Source of the DNA: Gammaproteobacteria bacterium
GTDB lineage: Bacteria; Pseudomonadota; Gammaproteobacteria; Chromatiales; Chromatiaceae
DNA: 5,433 nucleotides
Assembly: GCA_013041975.1 (NCBI GenBank)
Contig: JABDQZ010000110.1
Coordinates: forward strand, 1 to 5,433
Direction: 5' to 3'
Position numbers and translations under genes: made by a program. Positions 1 to 5,433 of the stretch are shown here, one piece after another. Position 1 is the first letter of the stretch. Every line of letters begins with the position of its first letter. Under the pieces are notes generated by a model, which searched no databases, had not been told where the DNA came from, and saw only the letters and a program-made list of their open reading frames with translations.

Positions 1-112
1 ATTTTCCAAATACTCATTTGCTAATCGCAAATTCCGCTTTAGTAAATGAATTTTGCCTTGTCTTGTGCTCACATGAGCGAATTTCTTTTACCTACTAAAT
101 ATATCGATTTCA

Positions 113-128
113 ACGCTGTTTCCAGCGT
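113..128. repeat. Perfect inverted repeat (ACGCTG-TTTC-CAGCGT)
   Basis: Two 6-bp arms, ACGCTG and CAGCGT, are exact reverse complements around a TTTC tetraloop. This is the most GC-rich spot in an otherwise AT-rich leader. No T-run follows it on the + strand, so it is not a standard intrinsic terminator in that direction, and the flank on the - strand is only loosely T-rich. It ends 10 bases before the candidate -10 element and so sits where a -35 region would lie. That makes a protein-binding site possible, or an RNA hairpin if transcription starts further upstream. The role is inferred. Confidence 0.5.
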
Positions 129-138
129 CCGAATCAGG

Positions 139-144
139 TATCAT
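139..144 (+). promoter_or_regulatory. Candidate -10 element for secA
   Basis: TATCAT matches the sigma-70 consensus TATAAT at five of six positions. Transcription from it would start near 151, giving a leader of about 25 bases before the secA ATG. There is no good -35 hexamer 16-18 bases upstream; that place is taken by one arm of the inverted repeat. There is also no TGn extended -10 motif, since the preceding bases are AGG. The call rests on one hexamer and its position and is weak. Confidence 0.3.
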
Positions 145-175
145 CTAGCTCATTTTTACAAGTATCGGATAAACC

Positions 176-2995
176 ATGGTACCTAACGCTTTAAGCAAAG
201 TTTTCAGAAAGGTTTTTGGCAGTCGCAACGATCGTCTCATCAAGCAATTAAGAACCGTTGTCGCCAAAATCAACGCGCTCGAGCCACAGTTTCAGGAACT
301 GGATGACGCAGCACTAAAAGCCAAAACTGAAGAATTCAGATCACGCCTCGAGCAGGGTGAAAAACTGGATGCCCTCATCCCCGAAGCATTTGCCACAGTG
401 CGTGAAGCGAGTATGCGCGTGCTTGAAATGCGTCATTTTGATGTGCAGATGATCGGCGGCATGGTGCTGAATGATGGCAAGATTGCTGAAATGCGTACCG
501 GTGAAGGTAAAACGCTGGTTGCCACATTGTCAGCATATCTCAACGCGTTGCCGGCCAAAGGCGTGCACGTTGTCACGGTGAATGATTATCTGGCACGTCG
601 TGATGCTGAATGGATGGGGCGTTTGTACCACTTCTTGGGGCTGAGTACCGGTGTGATTAACTCTTCGGGTGGTATGGGCCCTGATCAGGGTTCCTACGTG
701 TTTGATAGCAATTACAATGGTGAAGACGGTGGCTACCGTCATTTGCCACAGGCTACCCGTAAGGCAGCTTATGATTGTGATATCACCTATGGCACCAATA
801 ACGAGTTTGGTTTTGATTACCTGCGCGACAACATGGCATTCAAGGCTGATGACAGGGTGCAGCGAAGATCTTATGCCATCATTGACGAAGTTGACTCTAT
901 CCTTATCGACGAAGCACGTACGCCGCTGATTATTTCAGGGCCTGCGGAAGACAGCTCCGAGCTGTATCAGAAAATTGATTCCATTATTCCCAAGCTGACG
1001 CGTCAGGATCCGATTACCAATGAAGAAGGCAAGCCGGATTTTGGTCCTGGTGATTTTGGTGTTGATGAGAAAAACCGCAGTGTACAACTCAGTGATGAAG
1101 GTTTTGAAAACGTCGAAAACATGTTGATAGAAATGGGCTTGCTGTCTGACGAGGAAAGCCTGTACGACGCATCCAACATTATGCTGATGCATCATGTGAA
1201 TGCGGCACTTCGTGCACATGCCCTGTTCCAGAAAAACGTTGACTATATTGTTCGTGACGGGCAGATAGTTATTGTTGATGAATTTACCGGGCGTACCATG
1301 CCGGGACGTCGCTGGTCAGAGGGCCTGCACCAGGCCGTTGAGGCAAAAGAACGTGTTGAAATTCAGGCTGAAAACCAGACGCTGGCTTCCATTACCTTCC
1401 AGAACTATTTCCGTCTGTATGACAAACTGTCTGGTATGACGGGTACGGCTGATACTGAAGCCTTTGAATTCCAGCAAATTTATGGACTTGAAGTTGTCGT
1501 GATCCCGACCAACCAGTCAATGATTCGTGATGACCAGTCTGACCTGATTTTCCTCACCCAGCAGGAAAAGTTCCAGGCAATTATCGAAGATATCCAGGAC
1601 TGTGTTAAACGTGGTCAGCCGGTACTGGTGGGCACTGCGTCCATCGAAGATTCCGAACTGGTTTCCGGACTGTTAAACCAGGAAAAAATTGACCACAAGG
1701 TACTGAATGCCAAACACCATGAACAGGAAGCAGGTATTGTTGCCCAGGCCGGTATCCCTGGAGCAGTCACCATTGCCACTAACATGGCAGGTCGTGGTAC
1801 CGACATTGTATTGGGTGGCAACCTGACCGTTGAACTGGAAAAATTGGGTGATGCTGCCAATGACGCTGAAATTGACAAGGTCAAGGGCCAGTGGAAAACA
1901 GTTCACAAAGATGTGCTGGATTCTGGTGGCTTGCGTGTGATCAGTACAGAACGTCATGAATCCCGTCGTATCGATAACCAGTTGCGTGGACGCTCCGGCC
2001 GTCAGGGTGATCCCGGATCCAGCCGTTTTTATCTTTCATTGGAAGATAACCTGATGCGTATTTTTGCCTCCGAAAAAGTTGGCAATCTGATGAAAAAACT
2101 GGGCATGGAGAAAGGTGAGGCGATTGAGCATGTCTGGGTTAACCGTGCTATTGAAAATGCGCAGCGCAAGGTAGAAGGACGCAACTTTGATATTCGTAAA
2201 CAGTTGCTTGAATTCGATGATGTTGCCAACGACCAGCGTAAGGTGGTCTATCAGCAACGTAACGAACTTATGGATGTCGATGATATCTCGGAAACCATTC
2301 AGAGACTGATTGATGATGTTGTCAATGATGTGACCAATGCTTACCTGCCTTCTGGCAGTATTGAAGAGCAATGGGATATCGCTGGTCTTGAAGCCGCGCT
2401 TAACAATCAGTTCATGGTAGACCTGCCATTACAACAGTGGCTGGATGACGATCATGATCTGCATGAAGAGCCGCTCAGGCAGAAAATCTTTGATCATATC
2501 CAGACGGCTTATAACGAAAAAGAAGCATTGGCTGGTTCGGAAGCATTACGCCACTATGAAAAAGTTGTCATGCTGCAAATACTGGATACTCACTGGAAAG
2601 AACACCTGGCGGCGATGGATTATTTGCGCCAGGGTATTCATCTGCGAGGTTACGCACAGAAAAATCCCAAGCAGGAGTACAAGCGAGAAGCTTTTGAAAT
2701 GTTTACCAATATGCTTGATGCGATCAAGCATGAAGTTGTTGAAACACTGCTGAAAGTCCAGGTGCAGGATCCTGAAGAAATGGAAGCTGAATACCGTGGC
2801 ACTACGGATAACTTTGAGTTCCGGCACGAAGAGTTCAGTGGTTTTGGTGGTGAAGATTCACCAGCAGAAGCGGCTGGTGATGAGGAACAGGCATCAAAAC
2901 CGTTTGTAAGACCTGAGCGCAAGATAGGCCGTAATGAGCCTTGTCCTTGCGGTTCCGGTAAGAAGTATAAACAGTGTCATGGTAAGTTAAATTAA
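176..2995 (+). CDS. secA: Preprotein translocase ATPase subunit SecA
   Basis: SecA is the ATP-driven motor that pushes unfolded preproteins through SecYEG; it shuttles between cytosol and inner membrane. Visible in the 939 residues: Walker A MRTGEGKT (106-113), Walker B DEVD (237-240) followed by DEARTP (245-250), GMTGTAD (420-426), NMAGRGTDI (536-544), the helicase-type QLRGRSGRQGD (602-612), the helical-scaffold signature around WKEHLAAMDYLRQG (807-820), an acidic variable linker (about 865-910), and a C-terminal zinc/SecB-binding motif with C923, C925, C934 and H935. The preprotein cross-linking domain lies near 251-410. The protein is longer than the 901-residue E. coli SecA mainly because of an insertion of about 26 residues near 163-192. 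The ATG at 176 is chosen because an in-frame TAA at 170-172 lies just upstream and the KVFGSRNDR block follows at the expected distance. The Shine-Dalgarno is weak (GGA at 167-169). It is the first gene of the apparent operon. Confidence 0.98.
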   Translation: MVPNALSKVFRKVFGSRNDRLIKQLRTVVAKINALEPQFQELDDAALKAKTEEFRSRLEQGEKLDALIPEAFATVREASMRVLEMRHFDVQMIGGMVLNDGKIAEMRTGEGKTLVATLSAYLNALPAKGVHVVTVNDYLARRDAEWMGRLYHFLGLSTGVINSSGGMGPDQGSYVFDSNYNGEDGGYRHLPQATRKAAYDCDITYGTNNEFGFDYLRDNMAFKADDRVQRRSYAIIDEVDSILIDEARTPLIISGPAEDSSELYQKIDSIIPKLTRQDPITNEEGKPDFGPGDFGVDEKNRSVQLSDEGFENVENMLIEMGLLSDEESLYDASNIMLMHHVNAALRAHALFQKNVDYIVRDGQIVIVDEFTGRTMPGRRWSEGLHQAVEAKERVEIQAENQTLASITFQNYFRLYDKLSGMTGTADTEAFEFQQIYGLEVVVIPTNQSMIRDDQSDLIFLTQQEKFQAIIEDIQDCVKRGQPVLVGTASIEDSELVSGLLNQEKIDHKVLNAKHHEQEAGIVAQAGIPGAVTIATNMAGRGTDIVLGGNLTVELEKLGDAANDAEIDKVKGQWKTVHKDVLDSGGLRVISTERHESRRIDNQLRGRSGRQGDPGSSRFYLSLEDNLMRIFASEKVGNLMKKLGMEKGEAIEHVWVNRAIENAQRKVEGRNFDIRKQLLEFDDVANDQRKVVYQQRNELMDVDDISETIQRLIDDVVNDVTNAYLPSGSIEEQWDIAGLEAALNNQFMVDLPLQQWLDDDHDLHEEPLRQKIFDHIQTAYNEKEALAGSEALRHYEKVVMLQILDTHWKEHLAAMDYLRQGIHLRGYAQKNPKQEYKREAFEMFTNMLDAIKHEVVETLLKVQVQDPEEMEAEYRGTTDNFEFRHEEFSGFGGEDSPAEAAGDEEQASKPFVRPERKIGRNEPCPCGSGKKYKQCHGKLN

Positions 2996-3009
2996 TATCC
3001 ATAAGACGT

Positions 3010-4203
3010 GTGAATATTTATCCCGTTAAAGGAATCCGTTTAGCCTCAGCTCCAGCTGGTATCAAGTACGCTGATCGAGACGATGTTGTTCTTATGGCGT
3101 TGCCTGAGGGGGCTACTAGCGCAGCCGTTTTCACTCAAAACGCTTTCTGTGCTGCTCCTGTCACCATTGCAAAGAAACATCTATCCGAAGCTTCTCCCCG
3201 CTACCTGCTGATCAACTCTGGTAATGCCAATGCCGGAACCGGTGAACCGGGATACCGTGATGCAATGGAAACCTGTAAGACCATAGGTGCAGCAGTGGCC
3301 TGTCCCATCAATCAGATACTGCCTTTCTCAACCGGCGTTATAGGTCAGCGCATGGAAACCAGCAAGTTCGCCGCGGTGATGCCCCGGTTGCTGGAAACGC
3401 TTGATGAGTCAGGTTGGGAGAAAGCTGCCAACGCGATAATGACAACCGATACCGTAGAAAAAATCGTATCGAAACAAACTGAAATCGATGGCAAGTCTGT
3501 TACCGTCACCGGTATTTCAAAAGGCTCTGGCATGATTCATCCTGACATGGCAACCATGCTGGCCTATGTGGCCACTGATGCAAAGGTTGAAGCGAACCTG
3601 TTACAAAAATGTCTGAATGATGCTGTCAGTCCATCATTCAATTCAATTACTGTTGATGGTGACACCTCAACCAATGATGCCTGTGTGCTGATAGCTTCCG
3701 GTGAAGGTGAGCTAACCCTGGGTGATGTGTCTGATACGGGATATGAAGCGTTTTCCGAAGCCGTCAAGGCAGTCTGCATGGAACTGGCCAGAAAAATTGT
3801 GCTTGATGGTGAAGGTGCAACCAAACTCATTGAAATTAAAGTTGATCAGGCCCTGAGTGCACAGGAAGCACGCAACGTAGCTTTCACCATTGCGCATTCT
3901 CCATTGGTCAAGACAGCCATGTTTGCCTCAGATCCGAACTGGGGGAGAATATTGGCAGCTGTTGGCAGGACCGGTATAACCGATTTCGATATCGACCAGA
4001 TAAAAATCTGGTTAGGGGATGTTTGTATTGTCGAACAGGGTGGTGTTGCCGCTTCCTACACCGAAGAGGCGGGTCAATCTGTTATGGATAAGGCGGAAAT
4101 CATTATTCGTATTGACCTGGCAAGGGGAAAAGCCGAGGCACGTGTGCTTACCTGTGATCTGTCTTATGACTACGTGAAAATCAATGCCGAGTACCGTACC
4201 TGA
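3010..4203 (+). CDS. argJ: Bifunctional glutamate N-acetyltransferase / ornithine acetyltransferase ArgJ
   Basis: ArgJ moves the acetyl group from N-acetylornithine to glutamate, releasing ornithine and renewing N-acetylglutamate in the cyclic arginine pathway of the cytosol. Many family members also use acetyl-CoA; sequence alone does not settle whether this one does. The 397 residues cover the whole fold: NSGNANAGTG (69-78), the oxyanion-hole motif STGVIG (107-112, with T108 and G109), KGSGMIHPDMATML (171-184), DGDTSTND (216-223), DGEGATK (266-272, with E268), DPNWGRILAA (308-317) and the C-terminal NAEYRT. Family knowledge places autocleavage between A181 and T182, giving two subunits with T182 as the new N-terminal nucleophile. 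The start is GTG at 3010: an in-frame TAA at 2983-2985 bounds the frame and there is no in-frame ATG before codon 29. The Shine-Dalgarno is poor. The gene begins 14 bases after the secA stop with no terminator between. Confidence 0.97.
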   Translation: MNIYPVKGIRLASAPAGIKYADRDDVVLMALPEGATSAAVFTQNAFCAAPVTIAKKHLSEASPRYLLINSGNANAGTGEPGYRDAMETCKTIGAAVACPINQILPFSTGVIGQRMETSKFAAVMPRLLETLDESGWEKAANAIMTTDTVEKIVSKQTEIDGKSVTVTGISKGSGMIHPDMATMLAYVATDAKVEANLLQKCLNDAVSPSFNSITVDGDTSTNDACVLIASGEGELTLGDVSDTGYEAFSEAVKAVCMELARKIVLDGEGATKLIEIKVDQALSAQEARNVAFTIAHSPLVKTAMFASDPNWGRILAAVGRTGITDFDIDQIKIWLGDVCIVEQGGVAASYTEEAGQSVMDKAEIIIRIDLARGKAEARVLTCDLSYDYVKINAEYRT

Positions 4204-4205
4204 AG

Positions 4206-5138
4206 ATGGGTACGGTTCGTGTAGCCGTTGCGGTTATCTATAACGAGCAAGGTGAGGTTCTGATACAGCAACGTGCTGTAGATACGCACCAGGGTGGATT
4301 ATGGGAATTTCCCGGTGGCAAGATTGAAGCAGATGAAACGCTTGAACAGGCGCTTGAACGGGAAATTCGCGAAGAACTTGATATCGATGTCGTTTCATCG
4401 AGACCCCTGATTACAATCTCACATGACTATGGTGACCGCCATGTCAGCCTGGAAGTTTATCGTGTGACCGAATGGCATGGCCAGGTGCAGTCAATGGAAC
4501 AACAACCGTTGCACTGGGTATTGCCTGACCGCTTGAAGGATTATCACATGCCTGCGGCTGACAAGCCTATTGTCAGTGCAATTAACCTTTCTTCCAGTTA
4601 CATCATCACGCCTTCCATTATTAAAGAGCCATTGGTTATTCTCGAACAACTCCAGGCTTTGCTGGGTGCCGGAGAAAGTATGTTTCTGTACAGGGTAAAA
4701 AGCCTGGCGGGCATATCGCATGAAGCCATGCAGCAAGAAATACTGGAACTCTGTAACAGCAACAGGGCAGCGCTGCTTGTTCACGAAAAAAACCGGTCTA
4801 CCGTTAAAGCGCATGGAGTTCATTTAACTGAAGCAGGATTGCAGGCTTACAGGGAAAAAAATGATACTGACGGGCTGTTAAGTGTGTCCTGTCATTCAGC
4901 GCAGTCATTGCAAAAGGCTGAAAGCATCAACGCAGATTTCGCCATGCTGTCACCTGTTGAGAAAACACAAAGTCATCCAGATACCAAGCCCCTGGGATGG
5001 AAAAATTTCAAGGATATTGTTAATGATGTAAATATTCCAGTCTTTGCACTCGGAGGCATGACAGCAGAGCATAAGGAAAAAGCCTGGTCACACGGAGCCC
5101 AGGGTGTAGCAGGTATCAGTAGCTGGTGGCAATTATAA
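4206..5138 (+). CDS. Nudix hydrolase (MutT-type) fused to a ThiE/TenI-like domain
   Basis: Residues 1-130 resemble MutT, which hydrolyses 8-oxo-dGTP to the monophosphate and so prevents transversions. The Nudix box runs from G38 to I60, with E44, R52, E53, E56 and E57 in place; its usual late glycine is D59, a tolerated change. The substrate is inferred from similarity (LWEFPGGKIE, DRHVSLEVY). Residues about 135-308 look like a thiamine-phosphate synthase/TenI barrel: an R-x-K (163-165), GVHL (204-207), SVSCHS (226-231), a SPVEKTQSHP stretch (249-258), PLGW (262-265) and IPVFALGGM (277-285). The Asn-Asp and Gly-Gln-x-Asp positions that bind metal in true ThiE are not recognisable, so thiamine synthesis is doubtful. 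I recall the same fusion from Pseudomonas-type bacteria. The ATG lies two bases after the argJ stop with no clear Shine-Dalgarno, which suggests translational coupling. Some annotators would call it mutT. Confidence 0.88.
   Translation: MGTVRVAVAVIYNEQGEVLIQQRAVDTHQGGLWEFPGGKIEADETLEQALEREIREELDIDVVSSRPLITISHDYGDRHVSLEVYRVTEWHGQVQSMEQQPLHWVLPDRLKDYHMPAADKPIVSAINLSSSYIITPSIIKEPLVILEQLQALLGAGESMFLYRVKSLAGISHEAMQQEILELCNSNRAALLVHEKNRSTVKAHGVHLTEAGLQAYREKNDTDGLLSVSCHSAQSLQKAESINADFAMLSPVEKTQSHPDTKPLGWKNFKDIVNDVNIPVFALGGMTAEHKEKAWSHGAQGVAGISSWWQL
4317..4385 (+). other. Nudix box within the fusion protein
   Basis: The encoded block G38 to I60 fits G-x5-E-x7-R-E-U-x-E-E-x-G-U except for aspartate instead of glycine at residue 59. 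The acidic positions E53, E56 and E57, which bind divalent metal in Nudix enzymes, are all present. Hydrolase activity of the N-terminal half is therefore expected to be intact. Confidence 0.92.
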
Positions 5139-5140
5139 TG
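5125..5140 (+). promoter_or_regulatory. Ribosome binding site and TAATG stop/start overlap
   Basis: GGTGG at 5125-5129 lies eight bases before an ATG at 5138-5140. The last base of the fusion gene's TAA (5136-5138) is the first base of that ATG. This arrangement supports the start chosen for the next gene and suggests that ribosomes finishing the Nudix/ThiE-like gene reinitiate on it. Confidence 0.6.
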
Positions 5141-5433
5141 TTCGGTAGATCCAGGCATGATAAACGCTGGAACAAGGTCTGGTATTTTTTCATGCTGGTT
5201 GCGGCCGGACTTATTCTCAGCTGGGGGCAGGTGGGACAACGCTACAAGCAGAAAGAGAATATCGATACGCGTGAATATCTGCTGTTGAGAACCGAGTCAG
5301 ATTGTAATCTGGCGGTTGCTCCGTGTGCTGCCTATGCCCCGGATTATGCCATCGTCGTTAACCTGCAGGATCATAAAGACTGGTACACGGTCGAAGTGAA
5401 AACTGCTGGTGAAAAGCTTGCCCTGGATAGTAT
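5138..5433 (+). CDS. Hypothetical membrane-anchored protein, 3' end outside the window
   Basis: I do not recognise this protein. Ninety-eight codons are visible and the frame is still open at the right edge. The first 13 residues are basic (R4, R6, K9, R10, K13). A hydrophobic segment follows at about 14-29 (VWYFFMLVAAGLILSW), and then a polar region begins. By the positive-inside rule this is a single N-terminal anchor with the rest of the chain in the periplasm; no lipobox or clear signal-peptidase site is seen. The periplasmic part has a C-x6-C pair (C56 and C63, in CNLAVAPCAA) that could form a disulfide, followed by an alternating hydrophobic stretch (YAIVVNL, WYTVEVK) that looks like beta strands. 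The start is supported by GGTGG eight bases upstream and the TAATG overlap with the preceding gene. Codon use resembles that of its neighbours, so it is probably real and cotranscribed. Confidence 0.8.
   Translation, partial: MFGRSRHDKRWNKVWYFFMLVAAGLILSWGQVGQRYKQKENIDTREYLLLRTESDCNLAVAPCAAYAPDYAIVVNLQDHKDWYTVEVKTAGEKLALDS

Larger units (their letters stand above)
1..175. other. Intergenic leader upstream of secA
   Basis: This AT-rich stretch contains no gene I can support. Several short frames cross it: one from the left edge to a TGA at 47-49, another from the left edge to a TAA at 96-98, and a 46-codon frame starting at 46 that overlaps secA. None has a good ribosome binding site or recognisable protein sequence. 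The stretch also holds a perfect 6-bp inverted repeat at 113-128, a -10-like hexamer at 139-144, and weaker AT-rich inverted repeats: CAAAT/ATTTG at 7-20, and an imperfect GCAAATTC/GAATTTTGC at 27-56 with one bulged T. It most likely carries the promoter and 5' leader of secA. The gene to its left lies outside the window or ends within the first 50 bases. Confidence 0.6.

Noticed and set aside
1..17. Possible start of a divergent - strand gene (ATG read from 17 to 15, encoding MSIWK)
   Set aside because: Five codons at the window edge with no Shine-Dalgarno at a normal distance are not enough to support a gene. Sequence to the left of the window would decide it.
2..49. Possible C-terminal end of an upstream + strand gene (frame open from the left edge to TGA at 47-49)
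   Set aside because: Only 15 codons are visible, a second frame is open even longer (to 96-98), and neither matches the C-terminus of an expected upstream neighbour such as lpxC or an M23 peptidase. Chance in AT-rich sequence is likely.
113..128. Intrinsic terminator of an upstream gene
   Set aside because: The stem is only 6 bp and no T-run follows on the + strand, so it lacks the form of a rho-independent terminator.
2036..2371. 111-codon open frame on the - strand inside secA
   Set aside because: It lies wholly opposite a conserved part of SecA (helicase motif end and scaffold region) and its translation resembles no protein family. It is a shadow of secA codon use, as are the other - strand frames in this gene.
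176..2995. Frameshift or assembly error as the source of the extra SecA residues
   Set aside because: The insertion is in frame, conserved SecA sequence resumes on both sides, and there are no stops. The extra segment looks like a genuine loop and not misread coding sequence.
4381..4383. Loss of the Nudix-box glycine (D59) as a sign of an inactive hydrolase
   Set aside because: All metal-binding acidic residues (E53, E56, E57) and the preceding GG and E44 are present, and this glycine varies in active Nudix enzymes.
4491..4823. 110-codon open frame on the - strand inside the Nudix/ThiE-like gene
   Set aside because: It is antisense to the linker and barrel start of a well-supported gene, with no recognisable domain and no independent sign of expression.

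Overview
The window comes from a chromosomal housekeeping region, most likely of a gammaproteobacterium. The evidence is a SecA that tracks the enterobacterial and pseudomonad sequence closely outside one insertion, and the gene order secA - argJ - Nudix/ThiE-like fusion, which I recall from Pseudomonas-type genomes. Base composition is moderate and fairly even across the genes. I see no transposase, integrase, phage gene, CRISPR array, tRNA or rRNA, and no compositional island. The genus cannot be named from this sequence.

Layout: positions 1-175 are an AT-rich non-coding leader with a perfect 6-bp inverted repeat (113-128) and a plausible -10 element (139-144). Four genes then follow on the + strand with almost no space between them: secA (176-2995), a 14-nt gap, argJ (3010-4203), a 2-nt gap, a fused Nudix hydrolase/ThiE-like protein (4206-5138), and a TAATG stop/start overlap into a membrane-anchored protein of unknown function that runs off the right edge (5138-5433). 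There is no terminator-like hairpin in any junction, so one transcript probably covers all four, with translational coupling at the last two junctions.

The products do not form one pathway. SecA drives protein export through SecYEG, ArgJ recycles acetyl groups in arginine biosynthesis, the Nudix protein probably sanitises oxidised nucleotides, and the last gene probably makes a small inner-membrane protein facing the periplasm. The cluster is best read as a conserved housekeeping operon.

I did not find a clearly new system. The points most worth a second look are: a roughly 26-residue insertion in the first nucleotide-binding domain of SecA; a ThiE-like domain fused to the Nudix domain that appears to have lost the metal- and pyrophosphate-binding residues of true thiamine-phosphate synthases; the secA leader, which has no recognisable secM but has a hairpin and a 46-codon frame overlapping the secA start; and the unidentified C-x6-C membrane protein at the right edge.
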